From: CAJXZP01 sp964195485
Lineage (GTDB): Bacteria > Bacteroidota > Bacteroidia > Flavobacteriales_G > Salibacteraceae
Reading direction: 5' to 3'
Length of the DNA stretch: 34,493 nt
NCBI GenBank assembly: GCA_964195485.1
Contig: CAXMPG010000025.1
Coordinates: forward strand, 1-34,493
Below the pieces are notes generated by a model. The model was not told the DNA's origin, made no database searches, and saw only the letters and a program-made list of their open reading frames with translations. A program made the position numbers and the translations under genes. Positions 1 through 7,474 of the stretch are shown one piece after another (position 1 is the first letter of the stretch; every line of letters starts with the position of its first letter).

Positions 1-25
1 GAGCTTTCGGAAATGTACCGACCAA

Positions 26-89
26 GTTAACGTTTAATTTTTGTTTTAATTTTTATTTTCGGCCGTTAAAACCAAAATTAAATTTTAAC
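26..89. repeat. Long imperfect inverted repeat (24-bp arms)
   Basis: Arms at 26-49 and 66-89 pair at 21 of 24 positions around a 16-nt AT-rich loop. It lies beyond the stop codon of the YwqK-like gene and after a GCCTAAC box on that gene's strand. It is not followed by a T-tract that would make a clear terminator. It may be the central stem of a folded recombination site or simply a transcript-end structure. The window edge cuts off the context. Confidence 0.55.
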
Positions 90-145
90 GTACTACGACC
101 TACAGATTCCCCCGTCCCAAGCTCTAAGTATTAAATATAGAGCGT

Positions 146-159
146 GTTAGGCACCGAAG
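146..159. repeat. Inverted GTTAGGC-type boundary box, left copy
   Basis: GTTAGGCACCGAAG on the plus strand is the inverted match (13 of 14) of CTTTGGTGCCTAAC at 733-746. The pair brackets the YwqK-like gene within a few bases of its stop codon. The 7-base core matches the integron attC core consensus GTTRRRY, and its complement matches RYYYAAC. No integrase is visible in the window, so the cassette reading is an inference. Confidence 0.5.
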
Positions 160-161
160 TT

Positions 162-719
162 TTATTCTTTCTTTTGTCCATAATTTACTTGAGTCACTCC
201 AATTTTATTGTATTCCATCCAAACTCCAATTGGTGTTCCCATGTCATATTCTCCTTTTTTAACCTTTTTTCCCTCTTCATTATAATGGAGACAGAATCCA
301 TGTAATTGATTTTCCTTTGCGAATCCATCTATCTGAATTTGACCATTTTCAAAGTACTGTTGGTAGATTCCATTTTTCGCTCCATTTTTAATAATACTAA
401 CTTCTTGTAGCTGTCCTGATTCAAAGTAGATTTTCATGGTATCCATCTGTTCTCCTTTGTCGAAATTCATTTCCTTCTGGATATTACCGTTTTTATAATA
501 AATCGTTGCAGGTCCATGTTGAGTTCCTTTTTTATACGAAAGTTTTCCTTGTAATTCCCCCGATTCAAAGTAGACTTTAACAATCCCATTTGGAGCATTC
601 TTTTTCCCTGAGAATTCCATTTTTAAATTTCCGTTGTCGTAATATTCCTTGTTTTCAAATTCCTGAGAATAGCTTAATAGAAAGGATAAACTTAGGATTA
701 ATGTTAAAATGTATTTCAT
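162..719 (-). CDS. Exported MORN_2-repeat protein, YwqK-like
   Basis: A 185-residue protein starting MKYILTLILSLSFLLSYSQ, a typical Sec signal peptide with likely cleavage after the SYSQ region. The rest is about six repeats of roughly 23 residues built on YFESGxLQ / G...G patterns, the MORN_2 signature of the YwqK family. YwqK proteins are often called antitoxins by annotation transfer from Bacillus, but in Bacteroidota most are lone secreted repeat proteins of unknown role. No toxin partner is visible here. I chose the ATG at 719 because it begins the signal peptide; the reading frame continues upstream to 761 only through the inverted repeat. It is a lone gene bracketed by inverted GTTAGGC/GCCTAAC boxes, which suggests it may be a mobile cassette. 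Confidence 0.8.
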   Translation of the reverse strand: MKYILTLILSLSFLLSYSQEFENKEYYDNGNLKMEFSGKKNAPNGIVKVYFESGELQGKLSYKKGTQHGPATIYYKNGNIQKEMNFDKGEQMDTMKIYFESGQLQEVSIIKNGAKNGIYQQYFENGQIQIDGFAKENQLHGFCLHYNEEGKKVKKGEYDMGTPIGVWMEYNKIGVTQVNYGQKKE

Positions 720-732
720 AGTTGTTTTTTTT

Positions 733-746
733 CTTTGGTGCCTAAC
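733..746. repeat. Inverted GTTAGGC-type boundary box, right copy
   Basis: CTTTGGTGCCTAAC, the inverted partner of 146-159, lies 13 bases upstream of the YwqK-like start codon. Its core GCCTAAC is also the outer part of a larger imperfect inverted repeat reaching to position 866. Confidence 0.5.
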
Positions 747-866
747 TGTTGCTAAACACACCTTTTTTAATTTTCTATAACCAATAACAATCCCCTTAAA
801 AACAATAAGTTAAATACATCTAACCATTTTCAAACATTTGTAAACGTTTGCTACAGTTAATTTAGC
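740..866. repeat. attC-like imperfect inverted repeat upstream of the YwqK-like gene
   Basis: The segment 740-757 pairs with 846-859 at 13 positions, with one mismatch and one unpaired base (GTTTAGCAACAGTTA against GTTTGCTACAGTTA after complementing). The outer box is GCCTAAC on one side and only GTTA matches on the other. Total length of 127 nt and the bulged base are features of integron attC sites, but the second outer box is degenerate. It could also be an unrelated stem-loop in the leader. Confidence 0.35.
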
Positions 867-1060
867 GTATATATTATGTTGTTTCGGACCATTAATATTC
901 TGGTTATTTATGGGTACTAAGGTACATTAATAATAGAGGGTGAGAAAATGCAGAATTGTGACTTTAGTTAGGTTATTATGCTGTGAATAATCGCATGAGA
1001 TTAAATCGGTATCAATAATAATGACCCTTTAACCTGAGTCCTATCCATGACTACCTTTCC
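762..1060. other. Non-coding gap of about 300 bases
   Basis: Apart from the outer arm of the inverted repeat (to 866) and a short hairpin at 831-850 (CAAACATT / AACGTTTG, 7 of 8 paired), I see no open reading frame, RNA gene or clear promoter in this AT-rich stretch between the YwqK-like gene and the VF530-type gene. Confidence 0.5.
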
Positions 1061-1294
1061 CTATATACTCTTCAAATAAAGATTTTCCACTTTGGTTCTA
1101 GCCCATTGCGTTTTTCTTAGAAACTTCAAACTAGATTTTATAGACGGGTTAGATTGAAAACAATTGATATCAATCAATTCTCCTAATTCCTTCCAACCAT
1201 ATTCATCCAGTAAAAACTCTAATACCTCAGCCAATTTCACCCCATGTAACGGATTGTTTGGCTGATTTTCTGCTGTTTCTTTATTCCTTTCCAT
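1061..1294 (-). CDS. VF530-type small DNA-binding protein (DUF2132)
   Basis: A 77-residue protein. Its core, from NNPLHGVKLAEVLEFLLDEY through GWKELGELIDINCF to SLKFLRKTQWARTKVE, is the conserved body of the VF530/DUF2132 family: a small all-helical domain reported to bind DNA in Vibrio fischeri VF0530. No signal peptide or membrane segment. The ATG at 1294 is chosen over the GTG two codons upstream at 1300. It begins 22 bases after the phoH stop on the same strand, so it is probably the distal gene of a phoH transcript. The cellular role is not established. Confidence 0.85.
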   Translation of the reverse strand: MERNKETAENQPNNPLHGVKLAEVLEFLLDEYGWKELGELIDINCFQSNPSIKSSLKFLRKTQWARTKVENLYLKSI

Positions 1295-1316
1295 TAGCAC
1301 AAAATTAAACCATCCT

Positions 1317-2654
1317 TTACAACAATTCGCCTGCTAAATTAGCTAACTCACTACGCTCCCCTTTTTCTAGGGTGACATGGGCAAAGATTTCGTTTCCTTG
1401 TAAGCGGTCAATCAAGTACGAAAGTCCGTTAGAATGTTCATCTAAATACGGGGTATCAATTTGGTAAATATCTCCTGAGAAAATCATTTTAGTGTTCTCA
1501 CCTGCTCGAGTAATAATGGTCTTAATCTCATGTGGGGTTAGGTTTTGAGCTTCATCCACTATAAAGATTACGTTACTCAAACTTCTACCTCTAATGTATG
1601 CCAACGGAGTAACCACAATCTTTTCTTTATTCACCATATCTTCAATTCTATGGTAATTAGGGTCGGTTTCTCGCCATTGGTTTTTAATGAACTTCAAATT
1701 ATCCCACAGGGGTTCCATAAAAGGGGTAATCTTTGATTTAATATCTCCTGGTAGAAAGCCTAAATCTTTATTACTCAACGGCACTATTGGACGCGCTAAA
1801 TAAATTTGCTTATACTGTCTCCTGCTTTCAATAGCCGCAGCTAACGAAAGCAACGTTTTACCTGTTCCTGCAATACCTTGGAGCGAAACCAATTTCACAT
1901 CCGGATTTAAAATGGCGTGAATGGCAAATGTTTGTTCTGCGTTTCTTGGACTAATACCATAACAGCTTTGTTTATCCACACGTTCTAATACTCGTTCTAC
2001 CGAATTAAAATAAGCCAGAACAGAATTACTTGCACTTTTTATTATGAAATATTCGTTATTTCTCAAAGTCATAAAATCAACCTCATCCTCTGGGATTTTA
2101 CCTTCTTCAAAAAGCCGATTAACCACTTCTTCGGGAACCCCCTCAATATGGTTTTTTCCGGTATTTAGATGTTGTAAATCGTTGATTTTTCCGGTTTCAT
2201 AATCGGCAGCATTTATTCCAACCGCTTTTGCTTTCAACCTTAGGTTGATATCTTTAGAAACCATGGTCACCAAATAATTTGGGTCTTCTTCTGCCAAATT
2301 AATAGCGGCATTCAAGATCTTATGGTCATTCTTATTTCCACCAAAAATAATGTCGGCTTCTGTTTGTCCACTTTGGCCATCCATAATCACTTTAAACCTT
2401 CCTTTATCCGGACCGTTTAATTGATTCCATTCTTCCAATAAATGATTCTCTGAAAGTCTATCCAAAGTTCTAATAAACTCTCTTGCTTCAAAGTTTTTGG
2501 TGTCACTTCCTTTTTTAAAATTATCTAACTCTTCCAGAACGGTAATAGGAATAGCCACATCATTCTCTTCAAAATTATTTATAGAATTATGGTCAAATAA
2601 AATCACGGAAGTATCGAGAACAAATATTTTATTTTGCTTTTTTTTCCTAGCCAT
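1317..2654 (-). CDS. phoH: PhoH-family ATPase with N-terminal PIN domain
   Basis: A 445-residue two-domain protein, the PhoH2/YlaK type. Residues about 8-150 form a PIN-like nuclease domain beginning KIFVLDTSVILFDH, with the expected acidic residue D14 and further conserved Asp residues. The C-terminal half is the PhoH P-loop ATPase, with Walker A GIAGTGKT at about 260-267 and Walker B IFIVDE at about 363-368 followed by the sensor-like GDIYQIDTPY. PhoH2 proteins are RNA helicase/RNases in other bacteria; PIN-PhoH proteins are widespread and have been linked to RNA metabolism under stress. I use the ATG at 2654 (MARKKKQNK); the upstream extension of the frame to 2720 is AT-rich and probably leader. 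The gene is transcribed divergently from rnd. Confidence 0.92.
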   Translation of the reverse strand: MARKKKQNKIFVLDTSVILFDHNSINNFEENDVAIPITVLEELDNFKKGSDTKNFEAREFIRTLDRLSENHLLEEWNQLNGPDKGRFKVIMDGQSGQTEADIIFGGNKNDHKILNAAINLAEEDPNYLVTMVSKDINLRLKAKAVGINAADYETGKINDLQHLNTGKNHIEGVPEEVVNRLFEEGKIPEDEVDFMTLRNNEYFIIKSASNSVLAYFNSVERVLERVDKQSCYGISPRNAEQTFAIHAILNPDVKLVSLQGIAGTGKTLLSLAAAIESRRQYKQIYLARPIVPLSNKDLGFLPGDIKSKITPFMEPLWDNLKFIKNQWRETDPNYHRIEDMVNKEKIVVTPLAYIRGRSLSNVIFIVDEAQNLTPHEIKTIITRAGENTKMIFSGDIYQIDTPYLDEHSNGLSYLIDRLQGNEIFAHVTLEKGERSELANLAGELL

Positions 2655-2832
2655 AGTATTAAATTTAGAGAGGTTACAATTTGTTCTATAAAGGTCGGGA
2701 ATTATTCTCAAAATAAGCATCCCATATCTTATGTTTTTATTAATAAACTACCTTTCTGATAATCAATAAATTAACATCAATTCAGTAGGATCTCTTTTAG
2801 TAATTAGAAAACATCAATTTACTTTATTAACG

Positions 2833-2840
2833 TATCTTGC
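2833..2840 (+). promoter_or_regulatory. Weak -7-like element just before rnd
   Basis: TATCTTGC lies 4 bases before the rnd ATG and partly matches TAnnTTTG. If used, the transcript would begin at or next to the start codon. The match is imperfect, so this is tentative. Confidence 0.3.
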
Positions 2841-2844
2841 GATT

Positions 2845-4023
2845 ATGAGTGATATCAAAAAAACGGAGCACATATATATTAATACACCCGAAGGAATGCA
2901 GAAATTTTCTGCAGAAAACAAGACCATTTCTTGGCTAGGTTTTGATACCGAGTTTGTAGGCGAACGAACTTATTATCCAATTTTATGTTTAATTCAAGTA
3001 GCTACCGAAAATGGAAATTACCTCATTGATCCAACGGTATTAGACGACATTTCTTTGTTTTTAGACATGGTGAAAAATCCGGAAATCGTAAAAATCACTC
3101 ATGCGGGTGAAAACGATTATAGATTGCTTTATCAAGAATTTGGAGTGCTTCCTAAAAACGTTTTCGACACGCAAATTGCGGCTGGTTTTATTGGATATAA
3201 TTACCCTATTTCATTTGCTAATTTATTGCAAGGTGAGTTGAAAGTTTTCTTAGACAAAGGCCCAGCGGTTTCTGATTGGGAATCACGTCCAATATCTGAA
3301 AAACAGTTGCAATACGCTTTGAATGATGTCATCTATTTAGAAGAGCTATGGAACGGAATTAATCGTAAGCTGGAATCTAAAAACCGTGAGAATTGGGTAT
3401 GCGAAGAGTTTGATAAACTGCAACTAGCCAAAACATACGACACCGTTCCAAACAAGGAGTTCTTAGCGAGTAGTTTGCTTCCAAAGATAAACACCAACGA
3501 AAAGTTATTTTTGATGCGACTCTATAAATGGCGCATTGAAATGGCCGAGACTAAAAACAAGCCTAAAGAACGCATTCTACAGAAAAAACTCATTCCGCAC
3601 ATTGTAAAGGGTATCAAAGGAGGAGTGCAAAATCTACGTAACAACCGATTAATTCATTCGAATGTTATTGATAAGGATGGTCATAAATTTGAGAAACTAT
3701 TTCACCAAAAAGAATCGGATGAAGAACGCGATGTGTTAGATTCTATTTCTAAACATGTACCTATAAAGCCTCGGATTGATGCCGTAATGGACATCCTTTA
3801 CCTGGGAATGAAAATTATTTGCAGTCACCACAAAATAGCGCCAGAACTAGTGATTGACCGACCGCGTTTTAAAAGAATGAAATGGGATTTAGATTACTTT
3901 GATGAGTCGTTAAATCAAGGTTGGCGGAAAGAGCTACTTGGCGATAATGTTATAAATAGTATCATCAATAGAAACAAATTAGAGGTAGATACAAAAAGTG
4001 AGTTTTTTGGACTAAAAATGTAA
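2845..4023 (+). CDS. rnd: Ribonuclease D (DEDD 3'-5' exoribonuclease with HRDC)
   Basis: 392 residues. The DEDDy exonuclease domain covers about 20-170. Exo I has D34 and E36 in GFDTEFVGERTYYP, Exo II has D91 in HAGENDYRLL, and Exo III has Y157 and D161 in YALNDVIYLEEL; all four acidic metal ligands and the tyrosine are present. A helical HRDC region follows (EKLFLMRLYKWRIEMAETKN onward), as in RNase D, which trims tRNA and other structured RNA 3' ends in the cytoplasm. The start at 2845 gives MSDIKKTEHI. The gene is transcribed away from phoH; the next gene starts 92 bases downstream behind its own promoter-like element. Confidence 0.92.
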   Translation: MSDIKKTEHIYINTPEGMQKFSAENKTISWLGFDTEFVGERTYYPILCLIQVATENGNYLIDPTVLDDISLFLDMVKNPEIVKITHAGENDYRLLYQEFGVLPKNVFDTQIAAGFIGYNYPISFANLLQGELKVFLDKGPAVSDWESRPISEKQLQYALNDVIYLEELWNGINRKLESKNRENWVCEEFDKLQLAKTYDTVPNKEFLASSLLPKINTNEKLFLMRLYKWRIEMAETKNKPKERILQKKLIPHIVKGIKGGVQNLRNNRLIHSNVIDKDGHKFEKLFHQKESDEERDVLDSISKHVPIKPRIDAVMDILYLGMKIICSHHKIAPELVIDRPRFKRMKWDLDYFDESLNQGWRKELLGDNVINSIINRNKLEVDTKSEFFGLKM

Positions 4024-4054
4024 GCGACTAAAGCCAAATCAAATTTCATTATTA

Positions 4055-4087
4055 TTTGGGGTAACTAATAGCGGTTAGCTACATTTG
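4055..4087 (+). promoter_or_regulatory. Bacteroidota-type promoter for the membrane-protein/hflX pair
   Basis: TTTG at 4055-4058 and TACATTTG at 4080-4087 are separated by 21 bases. This is a perfect match to the TAnnTTTG -7 element with a -33 TTTG. The ATG follows 27 bases later. Confidence 0.6.
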
Positions 4088-4114
4088 CCCCCACAATCAA
4101 TTCAAACTATTATT

Positions 4115-4558
4115 ATGGATACATTTTTTGCAACACTTAGAAGCACTCATTACTTTATGATGGTGGCTTTACTTATTTTCTTAGTATTTACCATTGGTAA
4201 ATTTGCTTTTAAAAAGTCGGCTAATGAGCCCTTTGGAGCTATGGAAGACAAGACCACACTCATTGTAATGATTCTAGCGCACATTCAATTACTTATTGGT
4301 TTAACCCTTTTATTCTTAGGACCGGTTAGCGAAAATTTCGCAGAAATGGGATCCGTAATGAAAGATTCTTACTTGAGAATGATGATAGTAGAGCATCCGC
4401 TAACTATGATTATTGGAGTAACTATGGTTACCATTGGTAGAATCAAATTAAAAAAGAAAACAGAAGCATCTGATAAATACAAGACCGTCATCATTTTCTT
4501 TGCTATTGGATTAGTGTTTTTCTTAAGTAGAATTCCTTGGAGTCACTTAAATGGGTAA
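4115..4558 (+). CDS. Four-helix integral membrane protein, cytochrome b-like in layout
   Basis: 147 residues with four predicted membrane helices, at about 14-32, 50-70, 93-112 and 124-142. Histidines occur near helix ends or inside helices (TLRSTHYFMM, IMILAHIQLLIG, IVEHPLTMI, WSHLNG). This resembles small four-helix proteins in Bacteroidota often annotated as cytochrome b, where such histidines could bind haem; I cannot show haem binding. The ATG at 4115 follows a strong -7 element; an upstream in-frame start would lie within that promoter. Its last codons overlap the hflX start, so the two are co-transcribed. Confidence 0.65.
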   Translation: MDTFFATLRSTHYFMMVALLIFLVFTIGKFAFKKSANEPFGAMEDKTTLIVMILAHIQLLIGLTLLFLGPVSENFAEMGSVMKDSYLRMMIVEHPLTMIIGVTMVTIGRIKLKKKTEASDKYKTVIIFFAIGLVFFLSRIPWSHLNG

Positions 4559-5747
4559 AATGTACGACACAGCGGCAGTCAGAGAAACAGCCGTACTTAT
4601 TGGTCTTATCACGCAACAACAAAATGCGGAAAAGGTAAAAGAGTATCTAGATGAATTGGAATTTTTAGCAAGTACCATTCAATTGGATACCGTAAAATCA
4701 TTTACACAATCTTTAGCAAAAGCAGATTTAAAAACTTTTGTTGGGAAAGGTAAATTAGCAGAAATCAATGCTTTCATCAAAGAAAATGATGTTAACGTGG
4801 TGATTTTTGATGATGATTTAACACCCTCACAATTACGAAACATTGAGAAGGAATTAAACGTCAAAATTTACGATAGAAGTTTATTGATTCTTGATATTTT
4901 TCAATTTAGAGCCCAAAGTGCCCAAGCAAAAACGCAAGTAGAGCTCGCACGTTCTAAATATTTATTGCCCCGGTTAACTAACCTTTGGACGCACCTTGAG
5001 CGTCAAAGAGGGGGAACTTCCACCCGTGGTGGTTCCGGTGAAAAGGAAATTGAAACGGATAGACGAGACATTCGCAAGAAGATTACTTTGCTAGAAAAAA
5101 AGCTGAAGCAGATTGATAAACAGATGTTTACACAACGTCAAAATAGAGGGAAACTCGTTAGAATTGCCTTAGTGGGCTATACCAATGTGGGTAAATCTAC
5201 CTTGATGAATTTGTTGAGTAAATCGGATGTTTTTGCGGAGAACAAACTTTTTGCGACTTTAGATACTACGGTTAGAAAATTTGTAATTAATAATTTACCA
5301 ACGCTTCTAACGGATACGGTTGGGTTTATTAGAAAGTTACCTACTCAATTGGTAGAATCATTCAAATCAACGCTGGATGAAGTGCGCGAAGCAGATGTTT
5401 TATTGCATGTAGTAGATATTTCTCATCCTAATTTTGAAGACCATTACAACACGGTAAATAAAGTTCTTGCCGAGATTGATAGTAGCGATAAGCCAACTAT
5501 CGTAATTTTTAATAAAATTGATGCCTACCGCAATATTGAAGAAGGCGAGTTTGATTATACTGGAGAAGAAGAACATCACGTATCATTAGAAGATTTGAAA
5601 AAATCTTGGATGAACAACTTGAACGAAAATTGCATATTTGTTTCTGCTGCTAAAAAGCAAAATATTCCTCAGCTTAGAGAAGATATTTATGTCTTAGCAA
5701 AGAGTATTCATGCGAGTCGTTTCCCGTATCACGATTTTCTTTATTAG
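4551..5747 (+). CDS. hflX: GTPase HflX (ribosome-associated)
   Basis: 398 residues. The N-terminal HflX-specific nucleotide-binding domain (about 12-200) contains the family's glycine-rich linker RGGTSTRGGSGEKE and a coiled segment. It is followed by a TRAFAC GTPase domain: G1 GYTNVGKST at 209-217, the G3-type TDTVGFIRKLP, G4 NKID and G5 VSAAKK. HflX splits stalled or hibernating 70S ribosomes under stress. The start at 4551 overlaps the previous stop by 8 bases; a second ATG at 4560 is equally possible and gives a non-overlapping start. Confidence 0.95.
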   Translation: MGKMYDTAAVRETAVLIGLITQQQNAEKVKEYLDELEFLASTIQLDTVKSFTQSLAKADLKTFVGKGKLAEINAFIKENDVNVVIFDDDLTPSQLRNIEKELNVKIYDRSLLILDIFQFRAQSAQAKTQVELARSKYLLPRLTNLWTHLERQRGGTSTRGGSGEKEIETDRRDIRKKITLLEKKLKQIDKQMFTQRQNRGKLVRIALVGYTNVGKSTLMNLLSKSDVFAENKLFATLDTTVRKFVINNLPTLLTDTVGFIRKLPTQLVESFKSTLDEVREADVLLHVVDISHPNFEDHYNTVNKVLAEIDSSDKPTIVIFNKIDAYRNIEEGEFDYTGEEEHHVSLEDLKKSWMNNLNENCIFVSAAKKQNIPQLREDIYVLAKSIHASRFPYHDFLY

Positions 5748-5876
5748 GTTGTATTTGTTTGACTACATACCTATTCAGCATAAAGTGGAATAGATTGAGA
5801 ACATAGCGTCTTAAAAATAAATAGCTCAAACTATCAGCTGCCCAAAATGAATCATTATTGGTTTACAAGGATTGGC

Positions 5877-5884
5877 TACTTTTG
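5877..5884 (+). promoter_or_regulatory. -7 promoter element before the peroxiredoxin operon
   Basis: TACTTTTG is a perfect TAnnTTTG match, 20 bases before the ATG. A TTG at 5858-5860 could be the upstream element, though the spacing is short. Confidence 0.5.
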
Positions 5885-5904
5885 TAACTTAATCGACTCA
5901 AATC

Positions 5905-6441
5905 ATGAAAATAGCACTCATAATTATCGTAACAGCAGCCATTGGTTTATTGGCTTTCACATTTATAAAAAAAGAAGAAGTGATCACCTTAAAAAAAGGA
6001 GATTCTATTCCAGAATTTGAGTTAAAAGATCAAGACGGAACCTTGTTTAAAATGGCTGATGTTGTTGGAAAAAAGAATTTGGTTATTTACTTCTACCCTA
6101 AAGATGATACCCCCGGTTGTACCAAAGAGGCGTGTAAATTTAGAGATGAGTTTGAGGTTTTCACCGATTTAAACGCACTAGTAATTGGTATTAGCGGTGA
6201 CTCACCAGAATCTCACACCGAGTTTATTGCCAAATATAACCTTCCGTTTACCTTACTAAGTGATACCGAAAATACTGTCAGAAAAATGTTTGGCGTAAAA
6301 GGAAAGTTCATGGATGTAATTCCAGGTAGAGTCACTTTTATAACCGATAAAAATGGGGTAATTCAATACGTATTTGACTCTATGAATAATGCAGAACAAC
6401 ATGTGGATGAAGCTAGGATGATTTTAGAGAAGCTCCAATAA
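5905..6441 (+). CDS. bcp: Membrane-anchored thiol peroxidase, PrxQ/Bcp type
   Basis: 178 residues. The peroxiredoxin fold runs from about 29 to the end. The active site FYPKDDTPGCTKEAC carries the peroxidatic Cys72 and, four residues on, Cys77, the helix-located resolving cysteine of PrxQ/Bcp enzymes; the Pro and Thr of the PxxxTxxC motif are there. It reduces hydroperoxides using thioredoxin. Unlike cytosolic Bcp it has an N-terminal hydrophobic segment (IALIIIVTAAIGLLAFTF) with a basic flank, probably an uncleaved anchor or signal that places the enzyme at the outer face of the inner membrane. It is the first gene of a three-gene run; the next ATG starts one base after its stop. Confidence 0.9.
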   Translation: MKIALIIIVTAAIGLLAFTFIKKEEVITLKKGDSIPEFELKDQDGTLFKMADVVGKKNLVIYFYPKDDTPGCTKEACKFRDEFEVFTDLNALVIGISGDSPESHTEFIAKYNLPFTLLSDTENTVRKMFGVKGKFMDVIPGRVTFITDKNGVIQYVFDSMNNAEQHVDEARMILEKLQ

Positions 6442-6442
6442 A

Positions 6443-6982
6443 ATGACTAAAAGAGACTTTTTTCGCATAATTATTAAGCTTTTTGGCTTATATCAACTAC
6501 TAATTGTCCTTTTTCAAGGGATTCCACAATTCTTACAGCTCACCTATTTTGATGTAGATATTCCATCCCTTTTCTTTGGTTCTATTATTCTTGGATTAAC
6601 ACTTGGAATATTTGTGTTACTAATTAATAAGGCAGATAAAGTGATTGATTGGCTTAAATTAGATACTGGATTTGATGAAGATAGAATTCAATTTGAAAAT
6701 TTCAATTCTACTCAAATAATAAAATTGGCTGTCATTTTTATTAGTGGGTTTATGGTATTAAACCACTTTCCAGAACTTCTTTACCAAACATTTTTAGCAT
6801 TTAAAACGAATGCAAGCACGAATTTAGTTGGTATGTTTAGTACGAACCAATTTCCGGTCCTTGATTATTTTACTTGGGTTGTTTCTGGATTAAATGTAGT
6901 ATTTGGTTATCTAATATTAACTAATTACAATTTAGTAGCCAACTGGTTAGATAAAAAAACCACCATCAAAACCAACGATTAA
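6443..6982 (+). CDS. Hypothetical four-helix membrane protein
   Basis: 179 residues, not recognised. Hydrophobic segments lie at about 11-30, 44-63, 91-108 and 141-160. A short acidic soluble stretch sits between helices two and three (LDTGFDEDRIQFENFNST). No enzymatic motif is visible. One base separates it from the peroxiredoxin gene, and the next gene begins immediately after its stop codon, so all three are almost certainly translated from one mRNA. Confidence 0.75.
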   Translation: MTKRDFFRIIIKLFGLYQLLIVLFQGIPQFLQLTYFDVDIPSLFFGSIILGLTLGIFVLLINKADKVIDWLKLDTGFDEDRIQFENFNSTQIIKLAVIFISGFMVLNHFPELLYQTFLAFKTNASTNLVGMFSTNQFPVLDYFTWVVSGLNVVFGYLILTNYNLVANWLDKKTTIKTND

Positions 6983-7474
6983 ATGAAGTATCAAAGACTA
7001 TCATCTGCCGAGTTAGACAACCTCAAAGACGATTTTATTCGGTTTATTGCATCGCAAGGAATTGATGCTGGGGCATGGAAAAAAATGAAATCGGAAGAGT
7101 TAGATGCTGCCGAAGAAATCATTGATATCTACAGCGATTTGGTGTATGACCAATCTTTATCAAAATGTATTTACCTCGAACATATTAGTGCCAAAGAATT
7201 TAAAACCATTCGTTTTGATGATGATGTTGCCATTGTTCATGGAATTAAAGTGAATGCTGATTCTGATATAAACCTAAACACACCAGATTTTCAAGAATCG
7301 GTACAAAAAGGTTTGTTAACCAATGAAATAGAGGTGTTTACCGCGACTAAAAAACACGAGAGTTTACGTGAATTAGAAATGTTTGAATGGCTAAAAAAAG
7401 GCGCCTACATGGCCGATGAAAAATGGCATCTAGAAATAGGTAGATTAATCACCCATCTTAATCAGGAATCGTAA
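6983..7474 (+). CDS. Conserved acidic protein of unknown function (DUF6495-like)
   Basis: 163 residues, soluble, acidic, without signal or membrane segments. The opening MKYQRLSSAELDNLKDDFIR and the FIASQGIDAGAWKKMK stretch resemble a Bacteroidota-only family that I recall as DUF6495; the assignment is tentative and carries no functional information. The ATG abuts the TAA of the previous gene. Its last 17 bases overlap, tail to tail, the coding end of the sensor kinase on the other strand. Confidence 0.75.
   Translation: MKYQRLSSAELDNLKDDFIRFIASQGIDAGAWKKMKSEELDAAEEIIDIYSDLVYDQSLSKCIYLEHISAKEFKTIRFDDDVAIVHGIKVNADSDINLNTPDFQESVQKGLLTNEIEVFTATKKHESLRELEMFEWLKKGAYMADEKWHLEIGRLITHLNQES

Noticed and set aside
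162..719. Antitoxin of a toxin-antitoxin pair (YwqK annotation)
   Set aside because: The protein is exported and no toxin gene adjoins it, so the antitoxin label is not supported.
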